DNA of 64,000 nt, taken from positions 1 to 64,000 of the forward strand of contig NZ_QYLP01000018.1 in NCBI RefSeq assembly GCF_003614925.1, read 5' to 3'. The notes beneath the pieces were generated by a model that saw nothing but the letters and a program-made list of their open reading frames with translations, was not told the origin of the DNA and searched no databases. Source of the DNA: Arthrobacter celericrescens (GTDB taxonomy: Bacteria; Actinomycetota; Actinomycetes; Actinomycetales; Micrococcaceae). The translations under genes were made by a program, and so were the position numbers. This document shows positions 35,305 through 44,207 of the stretch, in pieces; the first letter of the stretch is position 1, and the number at the start of each line of letters is the position of its first letter.

Positions 35305-35735
35305 TTTCTCTCTCTAGGATGTGGTGCCTGGGAAATACTGCATCTGCTGTGCCCGCTCGATGCGCGACCGATCCGATGCATCTGCGGTGCGGTTGAACAG
35401 GATCTGCTGCCTTGCTTCATCCAGACCGCTGGTCGAGAAGTGCTGCCGTAAATGGTTGCTGCACGTTGTCCCTCACGCAGTGCGATGAAGCGGACATGCT
35501 CCGTCTGCACTTCGCACGGACCTGCGGCAGACCCGGCGTGCCCACTCCAAGCTTCTCGGCCAGGGCCTCGGGGCGGTGCGGAACTTCAGGGCCGGGGCAG
35601 TTGCCCGTATAACAGTCGGCGGTCGCCCTGGTCGTAGCCTCGACACTTTGCGATGCCGTCGAAATGTCGATGTCGCCAAGATGGCAGGAAAACGCAGTTC
35701 CTCTGAATTTTCCAAGCGCCGCGGCCTGCGCCAAG
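35305..35735 (-). pseudogene. Remnant of a GntR-like regulator
   Basis: Short minus-strand pieces in different frames look like the winged-helix N-terminus of a GntR regulator: SVEATTRATADCYTGN, EVPHRPEALAEKLGVGTPGL (compare the family LAEKLGVSRTPVREAL), then LQTEHVRFIALREGQRA, and a last segment RQQILFNRTADASDRSRIER that ends with a normal TAG. No single frame is complete. It is upstream of pntA on the same strand and close to a GntR-like operator at 35848. Confidence 0.35.
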
Positions 35736-35847
35736 CTGAAGGAGATCAGTGCCCGGCCATTCGAGATGGTGCGCGCGTCGGTGCATCTGGCTTACTCCTC
35801 ATTGAGTCAACAAGCGATCCTTCAGCGGATCCCGACCCATCTTAGAA

Positions 35848-35880
35848 TTGATATATCAAAGATTGCAATAAGATATATCT
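35848..35880. promoter_or_regulatory. Paired AT-rich palindromes
   Basis: TTGATATATCAA (35848-35859) and AGATATATCT (35871-35880) share GATATATC, with starts 22 bases apart (two helical turns). Such spacing suits two regulator dimers on one face. It lies just upstream of the GntR-like remnant. The following stretch to 36125 holds no gene that I can see. Confidence 0.45.
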
Positions 35881-36125
35881 GCCGTCGGTAACGCTTCCGA
35901 GGGCATCCCACTGACCCTGCTGTCGGAGCATTTCTCCTTGATCTTTGTGAGGACATTCCGGACTGCGGGGGCCGGAAGGGCGATCCGTCATGCGGGATCT
36001 TCCGGACTTGCAGATGGGCACTGAACACCTGACCGACAAACAACCTGCTGGACCCGATGGCAAACTCACCGCCGGCGATTGGACCGCGAGCTCAACCCAG
36101 GGGATGTCGAGCGCCTGCTCGAGCT

Positions 36126-36642
36126 CTACGTTCCCGAATCCGGTTCCGCCGACTGGGGTGATACCTCTCTGCCCCGTGGGGTGTGGAGCAGTGCGCGCAA
36201 CGTCTGGATGGTGTCGGCCTCCGCGGCCGTCTTGTCGTCACGATAGCGCTTGACGCGTGCGAACCGAAGGGCGATTCCACCGGGATAGCGGGGAGAGTGC
36301 TGGACGCCGTCGATGGCGATCTCGACGACGGTGACCGGCTGCGTCCAGACAGTTCCTGCCGTTCGCCGCACCCCCAGCTCCTGGAACCTTTCAGTCTGCC
36401 ATTGCAGCAGCGCGTCGGTGAGGCCCTTGAAAGTCTTGCCCACCATCACGTAGCCGCCGGGTTCACCGAACTCGCCAACGGGGTCCAAGGCTCCGAGGTG
36501 CAGGTTCGACAGCAGCCCGGTGCGCCGTCCTGACCCCCATTCGCAGGCGAGCACCACCAAGTCGTAAGTGAGTACCGGTTTCACCTTGATCCAGTTCGAA
36601 CCCCGGCGCCCGGCGGCGTAGGTCGAGCCCACTGCCTTCACC
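36126..36642 (-). pseudogene. 3' half of a split ATP-dependent DNA ligase gene
   Basis: Reading from the element boundary, the frame gives [20 protein letters not shown], then [51 protein letters not shown] and a final [20 protein letters not shown] with [12 protein letters not shown]. This is ligase motif V and the OB-fold domain, about 172 residues. The missing N-terminal half is at 55899-56962. The two rejoin in frame when the intervening transposon is removed. On its own this fragment lacks the adenylation lysine and has no start signal. Confidence 0.92.
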
Positions 36643-36669
36643 TTCCCTGTCAAGTTGAGCGTGTTGTTG
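36643..36669 (+). repeat. Terminal inverted repeat, cargo end of the transposon
   Basis: It begins TTCCCTGT and contains TGAGCGTGTTG, facing inward. It matches the other end (55873-55898, minus strand) at 22 of 27 aligned positions with one gap. It abuts the 6-bp core and the ligase 3' fragment. Confidence 0.85.
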
Positions 36670-36793
36670 GAGGCCTTCCATTTGAGGAGTTCTGTCGACT
36701 GCTGTGTCGACGGATGATCGGTTACTACGCGGGTGTCTGAAATGACGATGCGGTGGTCGGGGACATTGCGGCGGCAGCAGCGAAACGATCGCT

Positions 36794-36840
36794 CCGGTGT
36801 CCCCACACCGGACCGCCCTAGACGGGTGTTAGGGCGGTCC
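36794..36840 (-). terminator. Double hairpin at the end of the cargo operon
   Basis: CCGGTGT-CCCC-ACACCGG (36794-36811) is followed directly by GGACCGCCCTA (36810-36820) pairing with TAGGGCGGTCC (36830-36840). Both stems are perfect. They lie about 75 bases past the stop of the last cargo gene (minus strand). There is no T tract. They may stop cargo transcripts before the ligase fragment. Confidence 0.55.
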
Positions 36841-36914
36841 TGAGTGAAACCCAAGCAGGACCCTCCTGGCCGGTGAGAATGGGGTTGGCCCCGCACCTGC
36901 TTACGATGGTTTCT

Positions 36915-37130
36915 TTATGTTCTTGTCATGTCGACGATGGTCGCCGTTGAGACCAGTGATCGCATGATCTCGATGCCTTCGAGTACTTCAGCCGCTGAAC
37001 TGAAGCCGTTGCTGCTGGCGAGCAGCTTTCCGTCGGGGGATGTGAGACGGAACGCATGCTGGCCTGAATCATCCGTGAACTGTTCGTATCTTCCAGTCAC
37101 GGGGCTGTCCTGGGTTGTGTCGTTTGGCAT
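36915..37130 (-). CDS. DUF1508/YegP-like small protein
   Basis: This 71-residue protein has the YegP repeat fold: GRYEQFTDDSGQHAFRLTSP, then DGKLLASSNGFSSAAEVLEG, IEIMR. The family is widespread and its function is poorly known. It follows the serine hydrolase by only four bases and closes the cargo operon. The gene is complete, with one repeat instead of the two found in longer members. Confidence 0.75.
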   Translation of the reverse strand: MPNDTTQDSPVTGRYEQFTDDSGQHAFRLTSPDGKLLASSNGFSSAAEVLEGIEIMRSLVSTATIVDMTRT

Positions 37131-37134
37131 CGCT

Positions 37135-38367
37135 TTAGGACAAGCTCGCGGCGATTGCGTCGAACGCCCGGATGGTGGAGAAGATCTTGTTGGCGTCCTG
37201 GGGCAGCGGCCAGCTGGAGAGTTTTGCGGCTACGAGTTGGGCGGGGCGGTTGATGTAGATCATTTGGCCGTGGATGCCCAGGCAGAGCAGGATGTCGTTG
37301 CCGGGGTAGGGAAACCAGATCTGGTTGCGGTACATCCCTCCTGGCATTCTGTTATCGCCCGGACTGTAGAGGAAGGCTTCCCGGGTGTCGGGGTCGCCCT
37401 GGAGCGTCTCGGCTATCCATTTGGGTGAGAGTACCGTTTCGCCCGTGAGGGACTGGCCGTCGTTAAGGAACAGGGATCCGAAGCGGACCAAGTCGCGCAA
37501 GCAGGCGTTGATACCGCCATCGAACATGCCGGTACCGACTTGGTCGGTGCCGATGGTGGCGTCATTTTCGGCGCCGATCCTGGTCCACAGGAGACGGGAC
37601 ATGAGGGTCGGCATGGGTTCGCCGGCTGCGGCTTCGCAGACCCACCCCAGGACATCGGTTTCGCAGGAGCGGTATTCGAAGACGCCGCCGTGGAAGGTTT
37701 TCTGTTGCAGGGTCCGGAGGTATCCGTACATGGTGGAGGGCAGCGCGGGGTCGATGCGTGGTGCCCAGCCGATGGCTTCCTCCAGCCGGCGCACCTCGGC
37801 GAGGGGATCCAGGTAGTTCTCTGAGAATGCGATCCCGGAGCGCATATCCAGCAGGTGCCGGACGGTGGCCCCGTCGTACCCAGACCCACTCAGCGACGGG
37901 ACATAGCTTGTGATGGGGGCGTCAACGTCGAGGACGCCCCCATCCGACAGGGTCCCCGCGACGGCGCCGATGAGGGATTTGCTCACTGACATCAGCAGAT
38001 GTGAGGAGTCGGCCCTCATGCCCCCGAAGTATTCCTCGACGATCAGCTTCCCTTGGTGAAGGACCGCCCAGCCGTCGGTGTCGGTGGCCTCGATCACCTG
38101 CCGGACAGTCGATGGAGCGCCTTCGGCTACCGGGGTGACGGGGATGGCGTCAAGGGTTGCCGGCTCGGGGGTGAGGATTGCGGCTGGTCCGGTTCCGCGT
38201 GAAATCACGGCTGTGGGAAGGAAATCGGCGATGTGCTGGAAGCTCCAGTGCAGGTGTTGGGAGGTTTGCCAGTTTTCCAGATCAATGCCTTCCGGGAAAC
38301 CTCCCCCTGTGATGCCGGATAGGGGGTCTTCTGATTTGAGTGCCACGATGTCAAAGGAATCTATCAT
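37135..38367 (-). CDS. Serine hydrolase, beta-lactamase/6-aminohexanoate-dimer hydrolase-like
   Basis: This 410-residue protein has the SxxK motif SVSK (S127, K130) and a conserved tyrosine in FEYRSCETD (Y232), matching the Ser-Lys-Tyr set of NylB-type hydrolases and class C beta-lactamases. No signal peptide is present, so it acts in the cytoplasm, as NylB does, rather than on cell-wall or external beta-lactams. A role in cleaving an amide or ester in the imported cargo substrate is inferred. It overlaps the ATP-grasp gene by four bases. Confidence 0.85.
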   Translation of the reverse strand: MIDSFDIVALKSEDPLSGITGGGFPEGIDLENWQTSQHLHWSFQHIADFLPTAVISRGTGPAAILTPEPATLDAIPVTPVAEGAPSTVRQVIEATDTDGWAVLHQGKLIVEEYFGGMRADSSHLLMSVSKSLIGAVAGTLSDGGVLDVDAPITSYVPSLSGSGYDGATVRHLLDMRSGIAFSENYLDPLAEVRRLEEAIGWAPRIDPALPSTMYGYLRTLQQKTFHGGVFEYRSCETDVLGWVCEAAAGEPMPTLMSRLLWTRIGAENDATIGTDQVGTGMFDGGINACLRDLVRFGSLFLNDGQSLTGETVLSPKWIAETLQGDPDTREAFLYSPGDNRMPGGMYRNQIWFPYPGNDILLCLGIHGQMIYINRPAQLVAAKLSSWPLPQDANKIFSTIRAFDAIAASLS

Positions 38368-40019
38368 TGGGACTTCACGCCCTGCGTTTGTTTGGGGTCT
38401 TCTTCGGTGGTCAGCGGGATGCCCAGGTACCGGCCACGGATGGAGTCGATCAGGTGTCTGGCACGGATGGTCAAGGCGGTGTCCCCGTTGACGTCACGTT
38501 GCAGGCGTCCCTTGGTGACCAGAACGCCGAGGTCGGCGCCTTTCCAGCGGTAGTCGCCGGGTCCATAGATGCGCAGGAAGAATGCTTCGGAGTCGTTCTG
38601 CAGTTGGTGCCAGTCCAGTGCTGCCCGCCGGAAAACGAGTGAGCCGGCCGCGTCCAGGTAATACTGGCCGGTGTGCGGGGTCTCCACGAGTTGTTCAACG
38701 ATGGGGGAGGTTTCCTTGATGATCATTTGGCTCCAGACGTCCCCGCCGGCCAGGTCCTCCCACCGCTGGTTGATCTCGTCCACGTCCAGTTCGTACTCAA
38801 CGTCCATGTACTCGAGCAGGTGGAAGAGGAACAGCGGGACGTCGGCGTAGGCGCCGGCGGTGACGTTTGTGATCGCGGAGGCACCGCTGATTCTTGGGTT
38901 CAGTTCTCCCAGGTAGACCTCGTTGTCATCAGTGTCGATGAGTACGTCTACTTCGAAGAAGCCGCGGTAGCCTTCCTTGCCGAGCCGGTCACCCAGACGC
39001 CGCACCAGCTGCGTGGCCTTTGCCCGGCGTTCGGTGTTCAGCACGTCGGGGTGCATTTCGTTGCCGCACCAGCCGCCGCGGTAGGGGGTGAGTTCGGAGT
39101 ATCCGGTCAGCTCGGTCAGGAACGGCCCCACAATTGTGCCGTTGCGGGTGATGACTGCTTCGACAGCGACCGGCAGGTTGTTGATTCGGCGCATGACCTT
39201 CAGGTCCTGGCCGACGATGTCGTCCTTGTGCTTGTCCCAGTCGGTTTCGGAGGAGATAAAGAAGGTCGTCTTCCCGGAATCTCCATAGGGTGTCTGGACC
39301 ACCAGGTCCTGGCCGAGTCCCGCCTTGGTGGCAGCATCGAGGAGTTCGTCCCATTCATCGGCGGTGGTGAGGACGTTGGGGACGCTGGGGGCGCCTGCTT
39401 CGTTGCCCAGCTGAGTGGTGACGATCTTGGAGTCAAGGCGTTCGCGCAGACTGGCCGGCGGCAGGATGAGGTCGTAGCCGAGTTCGTCGCAGATCGCTTC
39501 GGTTTCCTCGTTGAAGAACACCATGGCGACTTTCGGGCGGACGCCGGGCAGGAGCCCGCGGGTCATGTGTGCGCGGACTTCGGCGTTGTTGAGCAACCAG
39601 TTGTTGATGGCTTCCCCGTCCGCAAATTCCTGGTACGGCTTATAGGCCGGGGAGAAAACCCGGGGGTGGGCACCGTCCCAGGCGTCGTAGTAGGTGACGT
39701 AGGAGAAGTTGCGGACCCAGCGGTCCAGGCCGAGCAGGTTGAACGGTGCTGCCCCGATGAAAAACACCGGAACGTCGTTCGTACGGAAGAAATGCCGGAT
39801 TTCGGAGATGTTCTTTAGACCGCGTGTCGGGTGGGTAGCCGGGGCCGCGTCAGCGAACGCTGCATCCGTGCCGACACTGACTTCGGGAACATCGATGAAC
39901 GGTGTTTCTGCCTTGATTGTTTGCGGATCGCGGCCGGCCGGGACAGGGGCCGTGGGCGGGGCAGTGGACTTTTTGCCGGTTGACTTGCTGGCTGGTGACT
40001 TGCTGCGGTTTTGGACCAT
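38364..40019 (-). CDS. ATP-grasp enzyme, biotin-carboxylase-like fold
   Basis: This 551-residue protein starts at ATG 40019 (AGAGGT before) with a Lys/Ser/Pro-rich tail (about 1-40). Its core is ATP-grasp: LVVQTPYGDSGKTTFFISSE (nucleotide loop), FFEVDVLIDTDDNEVYLGEL and ELNPRISGASAITNV with the acidic and asparagine Mg ligands. ATP-grasp enzymes join a carboxylate to an amine or thiol through an acyl phosphate. No biotin carboxylase partner is near. Sitting between a D-amino acid oxidase and a serine hydrolase, it may make or activate an amino-acid amide; the substrate is unknown. Confidence 0.8.
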   Translation of the reverse strand: MVQNRSKSPASKSTGKKSTAPPTAPVPAGRDPQTIKAETPFIDVPEVSVGTDAAFADAAPATHPTRGLKNISEIRHFFRTNDVPVFFIGAAPFNLLGLDRWVRNFSYVTYYDAWDGAHPRVFSPAYKPYQEFADGEAINNWLLNNAEVRAHMTRGLLPGVRPKVAMVFFNEETEAICDELGYDLILPPASLRERLDSKIVTTQLGNEAGAPSVPNVLTTADEWDELLDAATKAGLGQDLVVQTPYGDSGKTTFFISSETDWDKHKDDIVGQDLKVMRRINNLPVAVEAVITRNGTIVGPFLTELTGYSELTPYRGGWCGNEMHPDVLNTERRAKATQLVRRLGDRLGKEGYRGFFEVDVLIDTDDNEVYLGELNPRISGASAITNVTAGAYADVPLFLFHLLEYMDVEYELDVDEINQRWEDLAGGDVWSQMIIKETSPIVEQLVETPHTGQYYLDAAGSLVFRRAALDWHQLQNDSEAFFLRIYGPGDYRWKGADLGVLVTKGRLQRDVNGDTALTIRARHLIDSIRGRYLGIPLTTEEDPKQTQGVKSQ

Positions 40020-40097
40020 GGTGCTGACCTCTTGGTTGATTCCGTGGACAGGTGGAGAAAGAAGGGCGGAGAGTTGTGTCTCCAAGGCCGGGGTGGG

Positions 40098-40334
40098 CTA
40101 GGTCTTGGGCACGAGACGCACACCTTCGAGGTTGGTGAAAACGCGCCGTTCACCGAGGTCTTCCCGAAGAATCCAGATGGCGTGGGAGTCGTGGGTTTTG
40201 TCGTCGACGACGGCTTGGAACTTTCCCATTTCGGGGTGTTGAACATGGACCTTGTCGCCGGGAGCGAGGGTTGTCCAGTTCTGGGCATCAATGGTTGTCG
40301 TGCTGGTCGCTACGGCGCTTGTGCGTTTCTTCAT
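40098..40334 (-). CDS. Small KOW/SH3-like hypothetical protein
   Basis: This 78-residue protein starts at ATG 40334, which overlaps the oxidase stop (ATGA) and has GGAG ten bases before; an in-frame GTG 15 bases upstream is less likely. After a Thr/Ser-rich start, the sequence WTTLAPGDKVHVQHPEMGKF, then QAVVDDKTHDSHAIWILRED looks like a small beta barrel. I know no function. It is part of the oxidase/ATP-grasp unit. Confidence 0.6.
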   Translation of the reverse strand: MKKRTSAVATSTTTIDAQNWTTLAPGDKVHVQHPEMGKFQAVVDDKTHDSHAIWILREDLGERRVFTNLEGVRLVPKT

Positions 40335-41317
40335 GCCTGTGATCTCCACTGAGTGTCGTTACGGTCTATGAGGTCCAGCGTGGAGTGGGCCACGCCCCAG
40401 GAGACTGTGACTCCTGAGCCTCCGTGCCCGTAGCTGTGGAAGATACGGGTGTTGTTCTGCCGGACCTCATCGAGCCGGACTGCAACCCTGCATGGACGGA
40501 ATCCGACGGTGCTGCCGGAAACAGTCCCTGTGGCCAAAGCCGGGGCCAGCCGTTGAGCTGTGGCCAGGATCCGGCGGGCTACCCGCGGATCGGGAGCCGG
40601 GTCTGAAGTGTGCGCGTCGGCTGTGCCTCCGCAGATGACTGAGCCTTCACGCGGAATGATGTAAGCGGGACCGGCCGGGTTCGCATCGTCAATGATCCAT
40701 CCCTCCGTTTCCACATCACGGACGGTGACGATCTGACCCTTGACAGGGTAAAGTCCCTCATCCTGGTGCAGCCCGTAACTGCGCAGACCGGTGGCCAGGA
40801 CGATGTCGCCTTCGGCGGCACAAAGGTCATCGAGCGACGTCACCTGATGCCACTGGAAGGTAACGCCAAGCCGCTCACATCGCGCCACAAGCCACGGCAG
40901 GTATCGTTCCATCGAAATGACTGGCACGGTGCAGACCGTTCCGCCAATAGCATCTTCAGGAAGATCCTCCGGACTGGCCGGCCTTCGGCCTGGCACCGAC
41001 TCCGGCCACGAAGGAGCCGGATGTCCTGACCGGTGGACGACCAGGCCTTCCAGCATCCTGACACCGCTTTCTGGTGCGAATTCGGCCATGCTGCTGAAGG
41101 TCCGGTAGCTGGTTCTTGCCCATGACAGCACCCGGGCCTTCGGCCGGGCGTGATACGGGGCCCAAATCGCTGCCGCGACAGCGGACACCGTGTCTTCCGG
41201 ATGGTGGGCAGACACGACATTGACGTTGTGTCCGGCCCTCGCGGCGACACAGGCAGTGGTCAGTCCAATGACGCCGGCGCCGACGACTGTGAGCTTCTTC
41301 TGCGGCGGCTGGCTCAT
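40331..41317 (-). CDS. D-amino-acid oxidase family protein
   Basis: This 328-residue FAD enzyme has the dinucleotide motif LTVVGAGVIGLTTACVAARA (about 9-28), a carboxylate-binding arginine region VGFRPCRVAVRLDE and the C-terminal FAD loop SYGHGGSGVTVSWG. These fit D-amino-acid oxidase (or a near relative), which deaminates D-amino acids to 2-oxoacids with H2O2 release. In the operon it is followed at once by the small protein and the ATP-grasp gene. A 150-base gap before it may hold an internal promoter. Confidence 0.87.
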   Translation of the reverse strand: MSQPPQKKLTVVGAGVIGLTTACVAARAGHNVNVVSAHHPEDTVSAVAAAIWAPYHARPKARVLSWARTSYRTFSSMAEFAPESGVRMLEGLVVHRSGHPAPSWPESVPGRRPASPEDLPEDAIGGTVCTVPVISMERYLPWLVARCERLGVTFQWHQVTSLDDLCAAEGDIVLATGLRSYGLHQDEGLYPVKGQIVTVRDVETEGWIIDDANPAGPAYIIPREGSVICGGTADAHTSDPAPDPRVARRILATAQRLAPALATGTVSGSTVGFRPCRVAVRLDEVRQNNTRIFHSYGHGGSGVTVSWGVAHSTLDLIDRNDTQWRSQA

Positions 41318-41469
41318 GATGAACCACCGTGGCCCGGGCTCGCCAGCGATCGGGAAGAAGCGCCAGCGCGCTCCCGGGGTGAGCGCTTGTTGGGTGACGT
41401 AGCGCGTCTGACGGGCATTCTAGACTCCAGTGATTGTCTTGCCGGATTTGCCGGGCATTGCGTCAGGTC

Positions 41470-42894
41470 TCAGCTGAGTGCCGTGACCTGCTTGGCGTGC
41501 CGGACCTGGTGTGTGGACTCGGCAGAAAGGATGGCTTTGCCCGGATTAAGCAGGCCTTGCGGGTCGAAGACTTCCTTGATCCTGCGTTGAAGGTCGAGGG
41601 ATTCGACGGACAGTTCCCGGGGCAGCCATTGGAGTTTGTATTGTCCGATGCCGTGTTCGCCGGTGATGGTTCCGGACATGGCCAAGGCGATGTCGACGGA
41701 TTCGTCCAGGGCAGCCTCCAGCCGTGCGACACCCTCTGAGGCTTCTTCGGGTTCGACCCAGAAGGTGGGGTGCAGATTGCCGTCCCCGGCGTGTGCAACG
41801 ACTTTGAGGTGGACCTGGTGCTTCTGGGCCAAGCCTTCCAGGGCTCCGACGTAGTCAACGAGACGCGACCGTGGCACGGCAATATCTTCACCGACACGGA
41901 ATTCATCATCGATTTCGTCGCCACGGCTGTGCCTGCGCAGGTGAAGGAGACGCTCGGCATAGCCTGCCGATAAGGAGTCGATGGCTGCCCCGAGTTTTGA
42001 TAGTTCTGCCTTGATGACCACGGCCTCTTCAACCGACGCGCGTCCGTCCGTCTGGATCAGCAGGAGCGCGTTTCCGATGGATGTCAGCGATGTTCCGTGA
42101 GCCTTATCAAGGACCTCGAGGGTGGCGCGGTCCAGCAGTTCCATGATGGCCGGCTGCACCCGGGCCTTTCCGACGGCGAGCACACCGCGGGCAGCGGACG
42201 GGAAGTCCGGGAAGAACGCCGCTATCGTCTCCGTGTCTTGGGGAAGGTACCGCAGGCGAACGGTGATGCCGACGACGATTCCCAAAGTCCCTTCAGAACC
42301 GACAAACAGCCCCGTAAGGTCATACCCTGCCACCCCCTTGAAGGTCTTGTGCCCTGTGTTGATGAGGGTGCCGTCAGCCAAGACCACGTCCAACGCCAGA
42401 ACGGAGTCACGGGTGACACCGTATTTGGCGCAGCGCAGGCCTCCGGCATTGGTTGCCACGTTGCCGCCGATCGTGGAGATCTCGTAGCTGGCGGGGTCGG
42501 GGGCGTACATCAGTCCGTAAGCTGCGACCGCCCGGCCCAGATCCGCATTGATGACCCCCGGTTCCACGACCGCCGTTTCGTCCTCGACGTTGATGTCCAG
42601 GATGCGGTTCATCCGTTCAAGGGAGAGGACCACGCACCCTTTGGTGGCGTGGGCCCCGCCGGAAACGCTGGTTCCCGCGCCGCGGGCCACGATGGGCGTC
42701 CCGCTGGCCGCCGCCGCCCGGACGATCAGCTGGACCTGCTCGATGTTTTCAGGCCACAGGACGGCCAGCGGTTCGTGGTAGTCCGTCACAGGTGCCCGGT
42801 CGATGGCATAGGTGGCAAGGTCACGGGTCGACGTTGACCAGCTGCTGGCCGGCAGGTTTCCGGATTCGAGCCAGTCATTGAAGGTCAGGCTCAT
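41470..42894 (-). CDS. FAD-linked oxidase, GlcD/D-2-hydroxyacid dehydrogenase type
   Basis: This 474-residue protein starts at ATG 42894, overlapping the M20 gene by four bases; the frame runs further upstream inside that gene but is not coding there. A PCMH FAD domain (PIVARGAGTSVSGGAHATKG, STIGGNVATNAGGLRCAKYG) is followed by FAD-oxidase_C with VVAHAGDGNLHPTF and ITGEHGIGQYKLQW. These are GlcD/D-lactate dehydrogenase features: oxidation of a D-2-hydroxyacid to the 2-oxoacid. No GlcE/GlcF partner is present, so it probably acts alone. Confidence 0.88.
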   Translation of the reverse strand: MSLTFNDWLESGNLPASSWSTSTRDLATYAIDRAPVTDYHEPLAVLWPENIEQVQLIVRAAAASGTPIVARGAGTSVSGGAHATKGCVVLSLERMNRILDINVEDETAVVEPGVINADLGRAVAAYGLMYAPDPASYEISTIGGNVATNAGGLRCAKYGVTRDSVLALDVVLADGTLINTGHKTFKGVAGYDLTGLFVGSEGTLGIVVGITVRLRYLPQDTETIAAFFPDFPSAARGVLAVGKARVQPAIMELLDRATLEVLDKAHGTSLTSIGNALLLIQTDGRASVEEAVVIKAELSKLGAAIDSLSAGYAERLLHLRRHSRGDEIDDEFRVGEDIAVPRSRLVDYVGALEGLAQKHQVHLKVVAHAGDGNLHPTFWVEPEEASEGVARLEAALDESVDIALAMSGTITGEHGIGQYKLQWLPRELSVESLDLQRRIKEVFDPQGLLNPGKAILSAESTHQVRHAKQVTALS

Positions 42895-44165
42895 GCCGCC
42901 ACCTGATTCCCGGCGTCCAGAGCGCCTGAGCACAGCCTGTCCACGACAGCAGTGAGCATACGAGTACCGGCGGCGATGTCTTCGTCGTGGGTGAACTCGT
43001 GTTCGTTGTGGGAGATACCGTCCACACTGGGCACAAAGAGCATGACCGTGGGAACAATGTCCTTCATGTTCGTGGAGTCGTGGCCCGCCAACGTCTTGAC
43101 CTTCGCGAAGGGGAATCCAAGTTCTTCGGCGACATCTGCCGCCAGCGCGACGCCTTCGGGCTGGTACGGGGTGACGGACCAGCAATGGGACGTCTGCTTT
43201 TCGATGAGGACGTTGGCTTTAAGCTCAATTTCGGAGATGCGCTCGTGCAGCATCCGGTCTGCTTCGGCAAGCACGGATTCATCCGCCGAGCGCAGATCCA
43301 GAAGAAGATTGACCTGACGGGCGACGACAACCGGTGAGTTAGGCAGCACATGCAGTTCACCCACCGAAGTGTGGAGCGGGGTTTCGGTGAAATGTTCGGC
43401 GACTTCCCGGGCTGCCACGATGAGCATTGAGGCTCCCAGAAGTGCGTCTTTACGATCGGCGATGACAGCGGACCCGGTGTGGGCCTGTTCACCGTGGACG
43501 ACGAATTCGTACTTGTTCGCAGCCCAGTTCGAATCGACCAGGCCGATGGTCAGTCCCCGCTTCTCCATGGAACGTCCCTGCTCAACGTGGATCTCCGCAT
43601 AGTACGATGCCTCCGGACCGCTGTAGTTTCCGCGGCAACCAACGGCATCAAGCGCCTCGCGGACACTAATCCCCGAGGTGTCGATGGTTCCGAGCGCGGC
43701 CTCGATGGGAAGCTTGCCGGTAAACACGGAGCTGCCCATCATCGATGGTTTGAAGCGGGACCCTTCCTCGTTGAACCAATTGACCACCGCCAGGTTGTAT
43801 TTCGGTCCATTCCCCGGTTGCGCCCACTTCGCCCTGAGCCGGATCCCTGCGTGGGCTGCCGCCAGGACACCGTAGGCCCCGTCGTAGCGGCCCGCCAAGG
43901 GCTGGGAATCCATGTGCGAGCCGACGAGGACGTACGGCGCCCCGGGTACAGTCTCCAGGAGCCCGAATTGGTTCCCGACAGCGTCATATTGCACGCTGAA
44001 TCCGTGTTCTTCCAGAAGCGCCTGAAGCCAGCGGCGTTGCTCGCCGTCGGCGGCCGTGGCCGCCTGGCGGTCCACCCCGCCGCCGGCGGTAGCTCCGAAC
44101 TCGCTCATCCGGTAAAAGTCCGCCAGGAAGCTCTGGTCAAGGCTGGTGCTGATTGTCTCCGTCAT
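42891..44165 (-). CDS. M20-family Zn hydrolase (N-carbamoylase / allantoate amidohydrolase type)
   Basis: This 424-residue protein has the metal-site strings of the AmaB/HyuC branch: VLVGSHMDSQPLAGRYDGAYG (His and Asp), VVNWFNEEGSRF (Glu), EIHVEQGR (His, Glu) and SHNEHEFT near the C-terminus. These enzymes hydrolyse N-carbamoyl-L-amino acids, allantoate or ureido acids to release ammonia and CO2. The PucR regulator of the cargo agrees with a ureido or purine-like intermediate. It overlaps the FAD oxidase gene by four bases. Confidence 0.87.
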   Translation of the reverse strand: MTETISTSLDQSFLADFYRMSEFGATAGGGVDRQAATAADGEQRRWLQALLEEHGFSVQYDAVGNQFGLLETVPGAPYVLVGSHMDSQPLAGRYDGAYGVLAAAHAGIRLRAKWAQPGNGPKYNLAVVNWFNEEGSRFKPSMMGSSVFTGKLPIEAALGTIDTSGISVREALDAVGCRGNYSGPEASYYAEIHVEQGRSMEKRGLTIGLVDSNWAANKYEFVVHGEQAHTGSAVIADRKDALLGASMLIVAAREVAEHFTETPLHTSVGELHVLPNSPVVVARQVNLLLDLRSADESVLAEADRMLHERISEIELKANVLIEKQTSHCWSVTPYQPEGVALAADVAEELGFPFAKVKTLAGHDSTNMKDIVPTVMLFVPSVDGISHNEHEFTHDEDIAAGTRMLTAVVDRLCSGALDAGNQVAA

Positions 44166-44207
44166 GATGGTGCCCTTTCGGCTTGGTCGGTGGTGAGCAG
44201 GGTGCCG

